Part shown: one piece after another, positions 7,611 through 16,539 of the stretch
Numbering within the stretch: the first letter of the stretch is position 1
Layout: every line of letters starts with the position of its first letter
Source: Oerskovia douganii
GTDB taxonomy: Bacteria; Actinomycetota; Actinomycetes; Actinomycetales; Cellulomonadaceae
Assembly: GCF_015142735.1 (NCBI RefSeq)
Contig: NZ_JACSPN010000016.1
Coordinates: 61,916 to 98,547 of the forward strand
Direction of reading: 5' to 3'
DNA length: 36,632 nucleotides
Made by a program: the position numbers and the translations under genes
Notes under the pieces: model-generated
Databases searched by the model: none
What the model was told of the DNA's origin: nothing
Seen by the model: the letters and a program-made list of their open reading frames with translations, nothing else

Positions 7611-8672
7611 TCAGGGCTTGGGCAGCCCGGGCGGGTTGGTCTCCGAGGTCGGGATCGCCTCGTCCTCCAGGCCCCAGTGCTCGAGGAGCTCGGCGTAGCT
7701 GCCGTCCTCGATCGCGTGGTTGATCGCCGCCGTCACGGCCGGGGCGAGGTCGCTGCCCTTGAGGGTCGCGACCGCGATCTGCGCCGTCGCGGGCCAGCCG
7801 CCGTTGAGCGTGCCGACCACCTTGTACTGGTCGGGGGCCGTCGCGGCGCTGTACGCGAGGCTCGCGTTCGGCCCGACGTACACGTCGAGCCGGCCCGACG
7901 CGACCGCGAGCAGCGCGTCCTTGTAGTCCTCGTAGTACTCGGGCTCACCACCCTTGACGGGCTCGAGCCCCGCGGCGACGTTCTCCTCGTTCCACGCGAG
8001 CAGGATCTTCTCCTGGTTCGTGCCCGACCCGACGCCCACCGTGAGGCCCGCGATGTCCTTGGCCTCCTTGATCGCGGGCACCTTGTCGTTCGACGCGCCC
8101 GAGAGCCAGCCGAGCTGGTCGTTGCGGTAGGACGAGAAGTCGTACAGCTCCTTGCGCTCCTCGGTCACGGTCACGTTCGAGATCACCGCGTCGACGTCCC
8201 CGGACTGCAGCGCGAGGGGCCAGTCGGCCCACGCCTTGACCTCGAGCTCGAGGTCGAGGCCCAGGGCGTCGGCGACGAGGACCGCGATGTTGGGCTCGTT
8301 GCCGATGGGCGTCTTGTCGTCGTCCGCGAGGAACCCCAGGGGCGGCAGCCCGCCCGCGGTCGTCGAGACCTTGAGGACGCCCGCGGCCTTGACGTCCTCG
8401 GGGAGGAGCGCGATCGCCTCGGGCGACTCGGTCGTGCGGACGAACTCCTGGTCGGGCGAGGTGTCGATCACGAGCCCGGCCACCTCGGCGGCCTTCTCGT
8501 TGTCGGCCGTGCCGGGCTCGGCGTCGGCGCTCGTCGCGCACGCCGCGAGCAGCGCGAGGAGGGGCAGTGCCGCGACGGCGGCGACCGCGCGGTGGGACGG
8601 ACGGGCGGCGCGGCGGCGGGCGCGGGGAGCGCCGGGGACGCGTGCGGGCGCGCCGGTGGTGTGCAGGGACAT
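7611..8672 (-). CDS. ABC transporter substrate-binding lipoprotein, polar amino acid (SBP family 3) type
   Basis: A 353-residue lipoprotein. Arg-rich N-terminus, hydrophobic stretch and lipobox LLAAC with the lipidated cysteine at about residue 45. The mature part has the family-3 features GVLKVSTTAGGLPPLGF (ligand-binding strand), a DVDAVISNVTVTEERKELYDFS segment and ITGLTVGVGSGT-like hinge (here DIAGLTVGVGSGTNQE). Proteins of this type bind amino acids such as cystine, glutamine or histidine outside the membrane and deliver them to a paired permease. Third gene of the permease-ATPase-SBP set. In a sulfur operon, cystine or an S-modified cysteine is a reasonable ligand guess. Confidence 0.9.
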   Translation of the reverse strand: MSLHTTGAPARVPGAPRARRRAARPSHRAVAAVAALPLLALLAACATSADAEPGTADNEKAAEVAGLVIDTSPDQEFVRTTESPEAIALLPEDVKAAGVLKVSTTAGGLPPLGFLADDDKTPIGNEPNIAVLVADALGLDLELEVKAWADWPLALQSGDVDAVISNVTVTEERKELYDFSSYRNDQLGWLSGASNDKVPAIKEAKDIAGLTVGVGSGTNQEKILLAWNEENVAAGLEPVKGGEPEYYEDYKDALLAVASGRLDVYVGPNASLAYSAATAPDQYKVVGTLNGGWPATAQIAVATLKGSDLAPAVTAAINHAIEDGSYAELLEHWGLEDEAIPTSETNPPGLPKP

Positions 8673-8745
8673 CGTGGTCTCTTTCGTGGTGGGTGGACGT
8701 GCGGTGCGGTGGGTGACGCGGGACGGGCAGGACTCGTGCCGGGCG

Positions 8746-9593
<848 letters not shown>

Positions 9594-9597
<4 letters not shown>

Positions 9598-10748
9598 GCG
9601 ACACCTCCGACGTGGCGGTCGTTCGTACCGGTGCGCAGCAGGTGCCCACGCCCGACGGCGGCGCGCGCCGCGTAGGCCGGCGGCAGGTGGGCGGGCACGG
9701 GACGTCCCGTGATCCGCGACCACGCGACCTGGAGCGTCCACCGGACCCGCTGGACGGGCGTGGGCGGGAGCGTGCGCACCGCACCCTTGGCGTAGTGCCG
9801 TTCGACGTAGTACTGCGCGATCGTCAGGACCGTCGTGATGACCAGGTACCAGATCGCCGCGACCATGAGCAGCGGGACGACGCGCTGGTTGCGGCCGTAG
9901 ATCACGCCGATCGTGTAGAACAGCTCGCCGTACGCGAGGACGTACACGACCGAGGTGCCCTTGACGAGGCCGATGATCTCGTTGACGGACGTCGGCACGA
10001 TGGTCCGCATGGCCTGCGGCAGGACGATGCGCAGCGTCTGGCGCGAGCGCGGGATGCCCAGGGAGGCCGCGGCCTCGTGCTGGCCCTGGTCGACCGAGAG
10101 GATCCCGGCACGCACGATCTCCGAGGAGTACGCGGCCTGCGACAGGCCCAGGCCCAGGATCGCGGCGCCGAACTTGTCGATCACGTCGAGCGTCCCGAAC
10201 TCGAGGAAGCCGGGGCCGAACGGGACGCCCAGCGAGAGCGTCGGGTAGAGGTAGGCCAGGTTGTACCAGAGCAGGAGCTGGAGGATGAGGGGCACCGAGC
10301 GGAACACCCACGTGTAGGCCGAGGACACGGCCTGGAGCAGCGGCGACCGGGACAGGCGCATGAGCGCGAGGATCGTCCCGAGCCCGAACCCGATGATCGC
10401 GGCGACCGCCGTGAGCCGGATGGTTCCCCACAGTCCGTTGAGCACGGACGGCCAGGTCAGGTACTGCGCGACGATCGTCCACTCCCACTTGGGGTTGGTC
10501 ACGAGCGAGCTCACGACCATCGCGAGCAGGACGGCGACGCCGGCGGTCGCGATCCAGCGGCCCGGGAGGCGAGCGGGGACGACCTTGAGGTCCTCCCAGC
10601 GCGTGGCGTCGGTGGCGGTCGTGGTGGAGTCGGTCGGGGCGGTGGCGCTCGCCGGGGCGAGCGTCGCGACACCGGGTGGGTCGGGCAGGTTTCCGGGGGG
10701 CGGGGCGAGCTGGCGTGACTCGTCCTGGGGCAGGGACAGGGTGCTCAT
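9594..10748 (-). CDS. amino acid ABC transporter permease (HisM/QM family)
   Basis: A 384-residue membrane protein. A cytoplasmic N-terminal tail of about 60 residues precedes the first membrane segment (about 64-84), then [30 protein letters not shown] begins the conserved permease domain. The EAA loop, where the ATPase docks, is [20 protein letters not shown] (about 225-244). A C-terminal extension of about 40 residues follows the last helix. A single permease gene implies a homodimer. It heads the transporter block, 72 bases after the GNAT gene and just downstream of a large palindrome. Confidence 0.92.
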
Positions 10749-10793
10749 GGCAAACCTCGGGGCGGGTGAGAAGGGACGGACGGGCCGACGTGC

Positions 10794-10839
10794 CGTGTCA
10801 GAGCGAGCGTGACCTCGAGGTCACGCTGGTTCTGACACG
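10794..10839. repeat. 46-base near-perfect palindrome before the ABC transporter genes
   Basis: Bases 10806-10827 are a perfect 22-bp palindrome centred on CTCGAG. The symmetry continues outward to 10794/10839 with only one mismatch and one G-T pair. It overlaps the last codons of the GNAT gene and lies 46 bases upstream of the permease start. In RNA it would be a very stable hairpin, so an intra-operon terminator is likely; as DNA its dyad could be an operator for transporter expression. Confidence 0.6.
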
Positions 10840-11432
10840 TCCGGACAGAGCCACTTCTCGAACGCCAGGGGCCCGATCTCCTCGGGGTCGCGCGTCACGT
10901 CGAACAACGGGGTGTAGCCCGCGCTGAGGTACAGGCCTGCGGCCTCGGGCTGGCGGGGACCGGTCGTCAGGTACACCCGCGGGTAGCCCCGCTCGCTCGC
11001 GCGCTGCTCGAGCTCGGCGAGGACGCGCCGCGCGAGGCCGCGCCGCCGGTGGGCCGAGTGGGTCCAGATCCGCTTGAGCTCGGCGGTCGCGACGACGGGG
11101 GTGCCGTCGTCCGCGTGCGTGGCACCCCGGGCGTGGGGTCCGGTGCGGGGCAGCGTCCGGCGGGCGACGTCCCCGGCCTCGGGTTCCGCCCGACGACGGA
11201 ACGCACCGCCCGCGACCGGCTCACCGTCCACGAGGAGCAGGACGAGGTCGCCGTGCGGGGCCGCGAAGTCGGTGGCCGGGTAGTGCTCCATCTCGGCGCG
11301 CAGGTCCTCCTCGTCGAGGAGGGTGCGGTAGCGCGTGGCGTACTCGTGGGCCAGCTCGTCGAGGAGCGGGCGCACCAACGGGTCGTGCAGGTGCACCGAG
11401 CGGATCGTGACCGCCGTCGTGGGCGCGCTCAT
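10821..11432 (-). CDS. GNAT family N-acetyltransferase
   Basis: A 203-residue acetyltransferase. The N-terminal half has a DLVLLLVDGEPVAGGAFRR strand pair (about 62-80), then a charged insert (about 81-112), the AELKRIWTHSAHRRRGLARRVL acetyl-CoA signature (pyrophosphate loop R-R-R-G-L-A at about 129-134) and the ending PEAAGLYLSAGYTPLFD. The ATG overlaps the stop of the DUF1684 gene as ATGA (11429-11432). Both GNAT proteins of this run begin with MSAPTT, a hint of duplication, although the rest differs. In context it may acetylate an amino acid such as an S-alkylcysteine; not proven. Confidence 0.85.
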   Translation of the reverse strand: MSAPTTAVTIRSVHLHDPLVRPLLDELAHEYATRYRTLLDEEDLRAEMEHYPATDFAAPHGDLVLLLVDGEPVAGGAFRRRAEPEAGDVARRTLPRTGPHARGATHADDGTPVVATAELKRIWTHSAHRRRGLARRVLAELEQRASERGYPRVYLTTGPRQPEAAGLYLSAGYTPLFDVTRDPEEIGPLAFEKWLCPDVSEPA

Positions 11433-12382
11433 CGTGGCACCTTCTCCCCCGCCTCGACCGAGAACGGCAGGACGTTGCCCTCGACCGGGCGCGGGCACGT
11501 GCCGAACTCGGTGAAGGCGTAGGGCAGGTTGAGGGTGCGGTTCAGGTCGAGCCGCAGCGTCCCGCCGACGTCCGGACCGGCCACGTCGTCGTCGGGCGCC
11601 TCGGCGCCGGGGACCGCGGTCCCCGCCGCGGCGCGGTCCACGAACAGGACGCGCCAGTCCGCGATCCCGGGTGCCGGGTCGGTGAACAGCAGGCTCGCGC
11701 CGCCGGAGGTGCCCGTGAGCCGCAGCGTGGTGGTCAGCCCGTCGCGGACCACGTCGACCTCCCCCACGACCTGGACACGATGCTCCAGACCGGGCTGCGC
11801 CCCACCCACGACCTCGTCGACCGGCTCGTCGTACCAGCGGACCGGGACGTCCAGCACCCACGACGGGTCGTACGCGAACGTCGGCACCCCCTCGAACGCG
11901 ACCCGGGTGCGGGCCCGCGGGTCACGCACGCGCAGCCCGTACCGACCGGTGCGCCGCACGAGCTCGACCGCGACCGACGAGGCCGGGTCGGCGCCGTCGG
12001 GCACGAAGGTCGCGACGAACGCCGACGCTCCCTCCGCGACGTCCTGGACGTGCGTGCCGCGCAACGCGTCCTGACCGCCGGACGGGACGATCCCGTCGGC
12101 CGCCGCAGCACGCAGGTGCACCCCGTCGGCGTCCGACCACCACTCGCCGGGCAGGCCCGGGAACGAGGTCGGGGAACCCGGGACCCAGTGCAGCGACGTG
12201 AGCGTGAGCCACCCGTGCTGCTCGCGCAGGGTCCGCTCGCGCTCGGCGTGCCACGCGGACCACGCGGCCACGGCGGCGCCCGCCGGTGCGCCGGCCGTCT
12301 CGGTCGGGGCCGCCGTCGGGGCCGACGCGGCGTGACGGCCGCGCGTGGTGGCGCCGGCCGGGGACGTGGTGCTCGTCGTCAT
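11429..12382 (-). CDS. DUF1684 domain-containing protein
   Basis: A 317-residue protein with a Thr/Ala-rich N-terminus (about 1-38). The DUF1684 hallmarks are the start of the domain WSAWHAERERTLREQHGWLT, the central strand-rich part, and the C-terminal block DLNRTLNLPYAFTEFGTCP followed by PVEGNVLPFSVEAGEK (near residues 280-315), where relatives have N-x-P-x-C/AFT and NRLPVAVEAGEK. The biochemical role of DUF1684 is not established. AAGGAGC precedes the ATG. It sits between the NtaA-type monooxygenase and the GNAT gene, which it overlaps, so it is part of the organosulfur run. Confidence 0.85.
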   Translation of the reverse strand: MTTSTTSPAGATTRGRHAASAPTAAPTETAGAPAGAAVAAWSAWHAERERTLREQHGWLTLTSLHWVPGSPTSFPGLPGEWWSDADGVHLRAAAADGIVPSGGQDALRGTHVQDVAEGASAFVATFVPDGADPASSVAVELVRRTGRYGLRVRDPRARTRVAFEGVPTFAYDPSWVLDVPVRWYDEPVDEVVGGAQPGLEHRVQVVGEVDVVRDGLTTTLRLTGTSGGASLLFTDPAPGIADWRVLFVDRAAAGTAVPGAEAPDDDVAGPDVGGTLRLDLNRTLNLPYAFTEFGTCPRPVEGNVLPFSVEAGEKVPR

Positions 12383-12426
12383 GATGCTCCTTCGGGGACG
12401 GTGGTCGGGCGGTGTCGGGGTGGGCG

Positions 12427-13836
12427 TCAGGGGTGCGCCGCTGCGGCGTCGGCGGAGGTCGGTGCGGCCGCGCCCGCCCCCGCCGCGGGGCGTGCGAGCC
12501 CCAGGTGGTCGCGCAGCGTCGTGCCGGTGTACTCGGTGCGGAACGCACCGCGCTCCTGGAGGAGCGGCACGACCTGGTCGAGCACGTCGTCCAGGCCCGT
12601 GGGCGTCAGGTGCGGCACGAGGATGAAGCCGTCCGACGCGTCCTCCTGCACGTGCCGGTCGATGTCGTCGGCGACCTGCTGGGCCGTGCCCACGAACCCG
12701 CCCCGACCCGACACCTCGATCACGAGGTCGCGGATCGACCAGCCGTGGGCGGCGGCCTGCTCACGCCAGGCGCGGACCACCGGGGCGGGGTCCTTGACGT
12801 GCCGGACACGGCCGCGCGTGATGCTCAGGTGCTCGAGGTCGGGCTCGACGTCGGGCAGCGGCCCCTCGGGGTCGTAGGCCGTGAGGTCACGGCCCCAGAC
12901 CTGCTCGAGGAACGCGATGGCCGTGCGCCCCGGCACCTGCTGGAGGCGGATCTCGCGTGCCCGCTCGGCGGCCTCCTCGGCGGTGTCGCCCAGGACCACG
13001 ACCGTGGCCGGGAGGATCTTGAGCGAGTCGCGCTCGCGGCCGTGGGCCGCGAGGCGGGACTTCACGTCGGCGTAGAACGCCTGGCCGTCCTCGAACGCGG
13101 AGTGCGCCGAGAAGACGACGTCGGCCGTCGCGGCCGCGAAGTCCCGCCCGTCGGCCGAGTCGCCGGCCTGGAACAGGACCGGGTGCCCCTGGGGCCCGCG
13201 CGGGGTCTCGAAGCGGCCCGACACGTCGAAGTGCTTGCCGTGGTGCGCGAACGGGCGCACGAGCCCGTCCTCTGGGCCTACCGCGTCGTCGTCCCACGCG
13301 TCCCAGAGCTGCCGGGCCAGGGCCACGAGCTCGCCCGCGCGCTCGTACCGCTCCTCGTAGGGCAGGAACCCGCCGCGGCGGAAGTTCGCGCCCGTGAAGG
13401 CGTCGGGGCTCGTGACGAGGTTCCAGGCCGCGCGGCCGCCCGACAGGATGTCGAGGGTCGCGAACTGGCGCGCCAGCTCGTACGGCTCGTTGAAGGTCGT
13501 GCTGACCGTGCCCGCGAGGCCCAGCCGTTCGGTCACCGCGGCGAGCGCGGCCAGCACCGGGAGCGTGTCGGGACGGCCCACGACGTCGAGGTCGTGGATC
13601 TGCCCCTTGTGCTCGCGCAGCCGCAGGCCCTCGGCCAGGAAGAAGAAGTCGAGCTTCGCCGCCTCGGCCCGGCGGGCGAGGTGCTCGAACGAGCTGAAGT
13701 CGATCTGGCTGCGCGAGGCGGGGTCGCTCCAGACGGTCGTGTTGTTGACGCCCGGGAAGTGGACGCCCAGGTGGATCTGCTTGCGCGGCCGACCGTCACG
13801 CTGACGGGTCGACGACGAGGGGGCGGGGTGCGTCAT
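12427..13836 (-). CDS. NtaA/SnaA/DszA-type FMN-dependent monooxygenase
   Basis: A 469-residue luciferase-like monooxygenase of the long NtaA/SnaA/DszA group, which includes dibenzothiophene-sulfone and nitrilotriacetate monooxygenases and Bacillus YtnJ. Diagnostic stretches are the N-terminal HLGVHFPGVNNTTVW, FEHLARRAEAAKLDFFFLAEGL, LDILSGGRAAWNLVTS, the block LWDAWDDDAVG, GRFETPRGPQGHPVLFQAGDS and the C-terminal LVPLLQERGAFRTEY..TTLRDHLGL. It uses FMNH2 made by a separate reductase. Only 12 bases separate it from the monooxygenase gene upstream. C-terminal tail is Ala-rich. Substrate unknown, probably a sulfur compound. Confidence 0.9.
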   Translation of the reverse strand: MTHPAPSSSTRQRDGRPRKQIHLGVHFPGVNNTTVWSDPASRSQIDFSSFEHLARRAEAAKLDFFFLAEGLRLREHKGQIHDLDVVGRPDTLPVLAALAAVTERLGLAGTVSTTFNEPYELARQFATLDILSGGRAAWNLVTSPDAFTGANFRRGGFLPYEERYERAGELVALARQLWDAWDDDAVGPEDGLVRPFAHHGKHFDVSGRFETPRGPQGHPVLFQAGDSADGRDFAAATADVVFSAHSAFEDGQAFYADVKSRLAAHGRERDSLKILPATVVVLGDTAEEAAERAREIRLQQVPGRTAIAFLEQVWGRDLTAYDPEGPLPDVEPDLEHLSITRGRVRHVKDPAPVVRAWREQAAAHGWSIRDLVIEVSGRGGFVGTAQQVADDIDRHVQEDASDGFILVPHLTPTGLDDVLDQVVPLLQERGAFRTEYTGTTLRDHLGLARPAAGAGAAAPTSADAAAAHP

Positions 13837-13848
13837 GGTGGCGGGTCC

Positions 13849-15129
13849 TCAGGCGATCGCGGCGGCGTAGCGGTTGACGGGGCGCGCGAGCCCCAGGGTG
13901 TCCCGCAGGGTCGTGCCCGGGTAGGTCGACCGGAAGACGCCCGCCTCCTGGAGCAGGGGCACGACGCCGTCGACGAGGGCGTCGAGGTCCGTGCGGAGCG
14001 AGGACGGACGGATCGTGAACCCGTCGGCGGCCCCCGTGTCGAACCACTCCTCGACGACCTCGGCGAGGTCGCGGGCCGTGCCCACGTGCGTGAGGGACTC
14101 GGTGTCCCACGTGATGCCCTCGAGCCCTTCGAGCAGGTCGAGCCGTGCCTGCGCGCTCGCCCGGTCCTGCCCGATCACGGCGTACAGGTCCACGAGGACG
14201 CGCAGCCCGTCGGGGTCGCGGCCGGCCTGGGCCGCCTCGGTGCGCACCCGGTCGCGCAGCACCCGGGCGGCGTCGAGGGTCGTGGCCCGCACCCGCACGA
14301 CGTCGGCGCGACGCCCCGCGAGGGCCAGTGCCTCGGCGGAGCCGGCGCGCACGACGACCGGGGGCTGGGCCTGGGGCGAGCGCGGGGTGATCGACGGGCC
14401 CTTGACCGCGAACCGGACCCCGTCGTAGTCGACGTGGTGGACCTTGTCGCGGTCGATGAACCGCCCCGAGGCGACGTCGCGGATCTCGGCGTCGTCCTCC
14501 CACGAGTCCCACAGGCGGCTCACGACCTCGATGGACTCCTCGGCCTCGGCGACCGCGTCCGCGGTGCCCTGCGCCTCCTTGCGCCCGAACAGCGCGGCGG
14601 CCGCCTCGGACGTCGACCAGCCGACCTGCCACGCGGCCCGCCCCGCGCTCACGTGGTCGATCGTCGCGATCGCCTTGGAGACGTGGAACGGCTCGGTGTG
14701 CGTCGTGTCGACCGTCGCCACCAGACCGATGCCCGACGAGCGCGGGGCCAGTCGCGCGGCCACCAGGGCCGCGTCGAGCCTGCCCCGCAGGGTCGTGTTG
14801 CGCGTGGGCTGCAACGAGAAGGTGTCGTCGAACAGCGCGAAGTCGAGCACGCCGCGCTCCGCCGTCGCGACGAGCTCCTGGAGCCGGTGCGCGTCGAACT
14901 CGCGCGGCGACTGCGACCCGACCGCGCGCCAGACGCCCGCCCGGGCTCCGGCGTCGGACAGGTCGACGCCGAGGTGCACCGAACGGCGCGGGTGCTCGTC
15001 GAGCAGGTCGTCGCCGCCGGCGAGCGCGTCGAGGCCCTCCGCGGCGGGCTGCGACGAGGGCTGCTCGTCGGGCTGTGCGGTGGGCGGGGACGTGGGGGCG
15101 AACAGCGGGGTCAGGTTCGAGTCAGGCAT
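13849..15129 (-). CDS. LLM monooxygenase, divergent NtaA/SnaA/DszA-type
   Basis: A 426-residue luciferase-like monooxygenase. It shares with its downstream neighbour the long-form landmarks IATIDHVSAGRAAWQVGWS, LWDSWEDDAEI, FAVKGPSITPRSPQAQPPVVV and the ending LLQEAGVFRSTYPGTTLRDTLGLARP, but the N-terminal domain is more divergent and the enzyme is shorter. The frame is open further upstream, but ATG at 15129 is chosen because it has GGAG upstream and the preceding residues are low-complexity. It is the first enzyme after the Cys leader peptide, separated from it by a 231-base untranslated stretch. Confidence 0.83.
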   Translation of the reverse strand: MPDSNLTPLFAPTSPPTAQPDEQPSSQPAAEGLDALAGGDDLLDEHPRRSVHLGVDLSDAGARAGVWRAVGSQSPREFDAHRLQELVATAERGVLDFALFDDTFSLQPTRNTTLRGRLDAALVAARLAPRSSGIGLVATVDTTHTEPFHVSKAIATIDHVSAGRAAWQVGWSTSEAAAALFGRKEAQGTADAVAEAEESIEVVSRLWDSWEDDAEIRDVASGRFIDRDKVHHVDYDGVRFAVKGPSITPRSPQAQPPVVVRAGSAEALALAGRRADVVRVRATTLDAARVLRDRVRTEAAQAGRDPDGLRVLVDLYAVIGQDRASAQARLDLLEGLEGITWDTESLTHVGTARDLAEVVEEWFDTGAADGFTIRPSSLRTDLDALVDGVVPLLQEAGVFRSTYPGTTLRDTLGLARPVNRYAAAIA

Positions 15130-15320
15130 GGGTGGTTCCACTCCGGAGGTCGAGGGTGGGGTCGCCGGGACGCGCCGCCGCAGGGTAGGGGGGCATCGCG
15201 ACGGGTCGCGGGAGCACGGGGGTGCAGGGGTGGGCCGGCGCGTGCGGTGACCGGTGGCCGGGCAGCCCGAGGTGTCGGTCTGCCGCGGCGGCCGTGTCAC
15301 GGGCGGGGCGGTCCAGGAGT

Positions 15321-15335
15321 GAGCCGGGGCGGCTC
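15321..15335 (-). promoter_or_regulatory. hairpin downstream of Cys leader peptide 1
   Basis: A perfect 6-bp stem with a 3-base loop starts 25 bases after the leader stop codon, inside the 231-base region between the leader peptide and the first monooxygenase gene. It could be part of an attenuator whose folding depends on where the ribosome pauses on the leader. The rest of this region is C-rich with no other reading frame I trust. Confidence 0.35.
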
Positions 15336-15360
15336 GGGAGGCGTCAGGAGGAGCGCAGGC

Positions 15361-15468
15361 TCAGCAACAGACGCGGCCCGGGACGACGGGGCGCCCGGAC
15401 GGACAACACGCTCGACGCGCGGTGCCGGACGACGGGTCCAGGAGGGCGAGCGAACGGCTGGTGTCCAT
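15361..15468 (-). CDS. cysteine-rich leader peptide 1 (candidate attenuator)
   Basis: A 35-residue frame with a strong ribosome site (GGAGGAGGGCCC directly before the ATG). It contains Cys-Cys at residues 21-22 and again at 34-35, the last two codons before TGA. Three of the four cysteine codons are TGT, a rare choice in this GC-rich DNA. It starts about 57 bases after the predicted transcription start and precedes the 14-gene sulfur run. In mycobacteria, short polycysteine frames upstream of sulfur genes act as cysteine-responsive attenuators; this placement and composition match. The function here is inferred. Confidence 0.65.
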   Translation of the reverse strand: MDTSRSLALLDPSSGTARRACCPSGRPVVPGRVCC

Positions 15469-15529
15469 GGGCCCTCCTCCGGTCGTCCGAGCTGCGGTGC
15501 GGCGGACGGGGCGTCTGCCGCTGGCCCGG

Positions 15530-15558
15530 AATGTATGCCCGGGCACGGGGGGCGTCAA
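15530..15558 (-). promoter_or_regulatory. promoter of the organosulfur run
   Basis: On the minus strand TTGACG (15558-15553) and TACATT (15535-15530) are separated by exactly 17 bases, a near-ideal housekeeping-sigma promoter. The expected start is near 15523. A short dyad, ATTC-N6-GAAT at 15581-15594, lies just upstream of the -35 and could bind a regulator. Confidence 0.7.
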
Positions 15559-15654
15559 CAGGTCACCCCGACCGTCCCGCATTCTGGACCGAATCAGTAG
15601 AGATTGGGACGGGAGCTGGTCGAGACGGGCACCGAGGTCGCTGAGAGCGAAGGG

Positions 15655-16431
15655 CTAGCGCGGCGCCATCCGGATGCCGCCGTCGAGGCGGATCACCTCG
15701 CCGTTGAGCATGGGGTTCTCGACGATCGTGCGGACCAGGCGGGCGAACTCCTCCGGGCGGCCGAGCCGGCGGGGGTGCGGCACCTGGGCCGCGAGCGACT
15801 CCTGGGCACCGGACGGCAACGACGCCATCATGGGCGTGCTGAAGATGCCGGGCGCGATGGTCATGACACGGATGCGCAGGTCCGCGAGGTCGCGCGCGAG
15901 CGGCAGCGTCATGGCCGCGACCCCACCCTTCGACGCCGCGTACGCCGCCTGGCCCACCTGACCGTCGAACGCCGCGACCGACGCGGTGTTGACGATGACC
16001 CCGCGCTCCTCGGGGACGTCTCCGTCCGCGGGACCGCCCGGCGTGACCATGCGTTCGGCCGCGAGCCGCGCGACGTTGAACGTCCCGACGAGGTTCACGG
16101 TCACGACCTGCTGGAACGACGCGAGGTCGTGCACCCCGTTCCTGCCGAGCACGCGCCGCGCGAGCACGATCCCCGCGCAGCTCACCGCGACGTGCAGCCC
16201 GCCCAGGTCGGTGGCGGCATCGAGGGCCCTGGACACGTCGTCCTCGCTCGTGACGTCGGTCGGCACGAACCGCACCGCATCCCCCAGGGAGTCCGCGAGC
16301 GCCTGGCCGGGCGAACCCGCCAGGTCCGCGACCACGACCCGCGCCCCGGCGCCGACCAGCTCCTCGACGGTCGCCCGCCCCAGGCCCGAGGCCCCTCCGG
16401 TCACCAGCGCGACCTTGCCCGCGATCTCCAC
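15655..16431 (-). CDS. SDR family NAD(P)-dependent oxidoreductase, 3-hydroxyacyl-CoA dehydrogenase type 2-like
   Basis: A 258-residue short-chain dehydrogenase. Cofactor motif TGGASGLG (11-18), an acidic residue after strand 2 (VVVADLAG, Asp about 36) favouring NAD+, the SCAG motif in place of NNAG (about 84-87), and catalytic Ser 151, Tyr 164 and Lys 168 in [21 protein letters not shown]. The overall look, including the ending [17 protein letters not shown], matches type 2 3-hydroxyacyl-CoA / 2-methyl-3-hydroxybutyryl-CoA dehydrogenases of branched-chain and fatty acid breakdown. Start is GTG at 16431 with AAGGAG upstream. It stands alone between the sulfur promoter and the divergent ligase gene. 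Confidence 0.88.
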   Translation of the reverse strand: MEIAGKVALVTGGASGLGRATVEELVGAGARVVVADLAGSPGQALADSLGDAVRFVPTDVTSEDDVSRALDAATDLGGLHVAVSCAGIVLARRVLGRNGVHDLASFQQVVTVNLVGTFNVARLAAERMVTPGGPADGDVPEERGVIVNTASVAAFDGQVGQAAYAASKGGVAAMTLPLARDLADLRIRVMTIAPGIFSTPMMASLPSGAQESLAAQVPHPRRLGRPEEFARLVRTIVENPMLNGEVIRLDGGIRMAPR

Positions 16432-16539
16432 GTCCCACTCCTTCGTCGACGGTCGTGGGCAGCGTAGCGCCGGGGCTGCCGCAGCGCCCGGTCGCGTGGC
16501 TGCCCGTGCGGGCCGGGGACCGCGGCGCGAGGATGAGGC

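Noticed and set aside
13849-15300. Longer form of the first monooxygenase starting at 15300
   Set aside because: The added residues are Pro/Arg/Thr-rich low complexity without a ribosome site, and the region is better explained as the untranslated part between leader peptide and gene.
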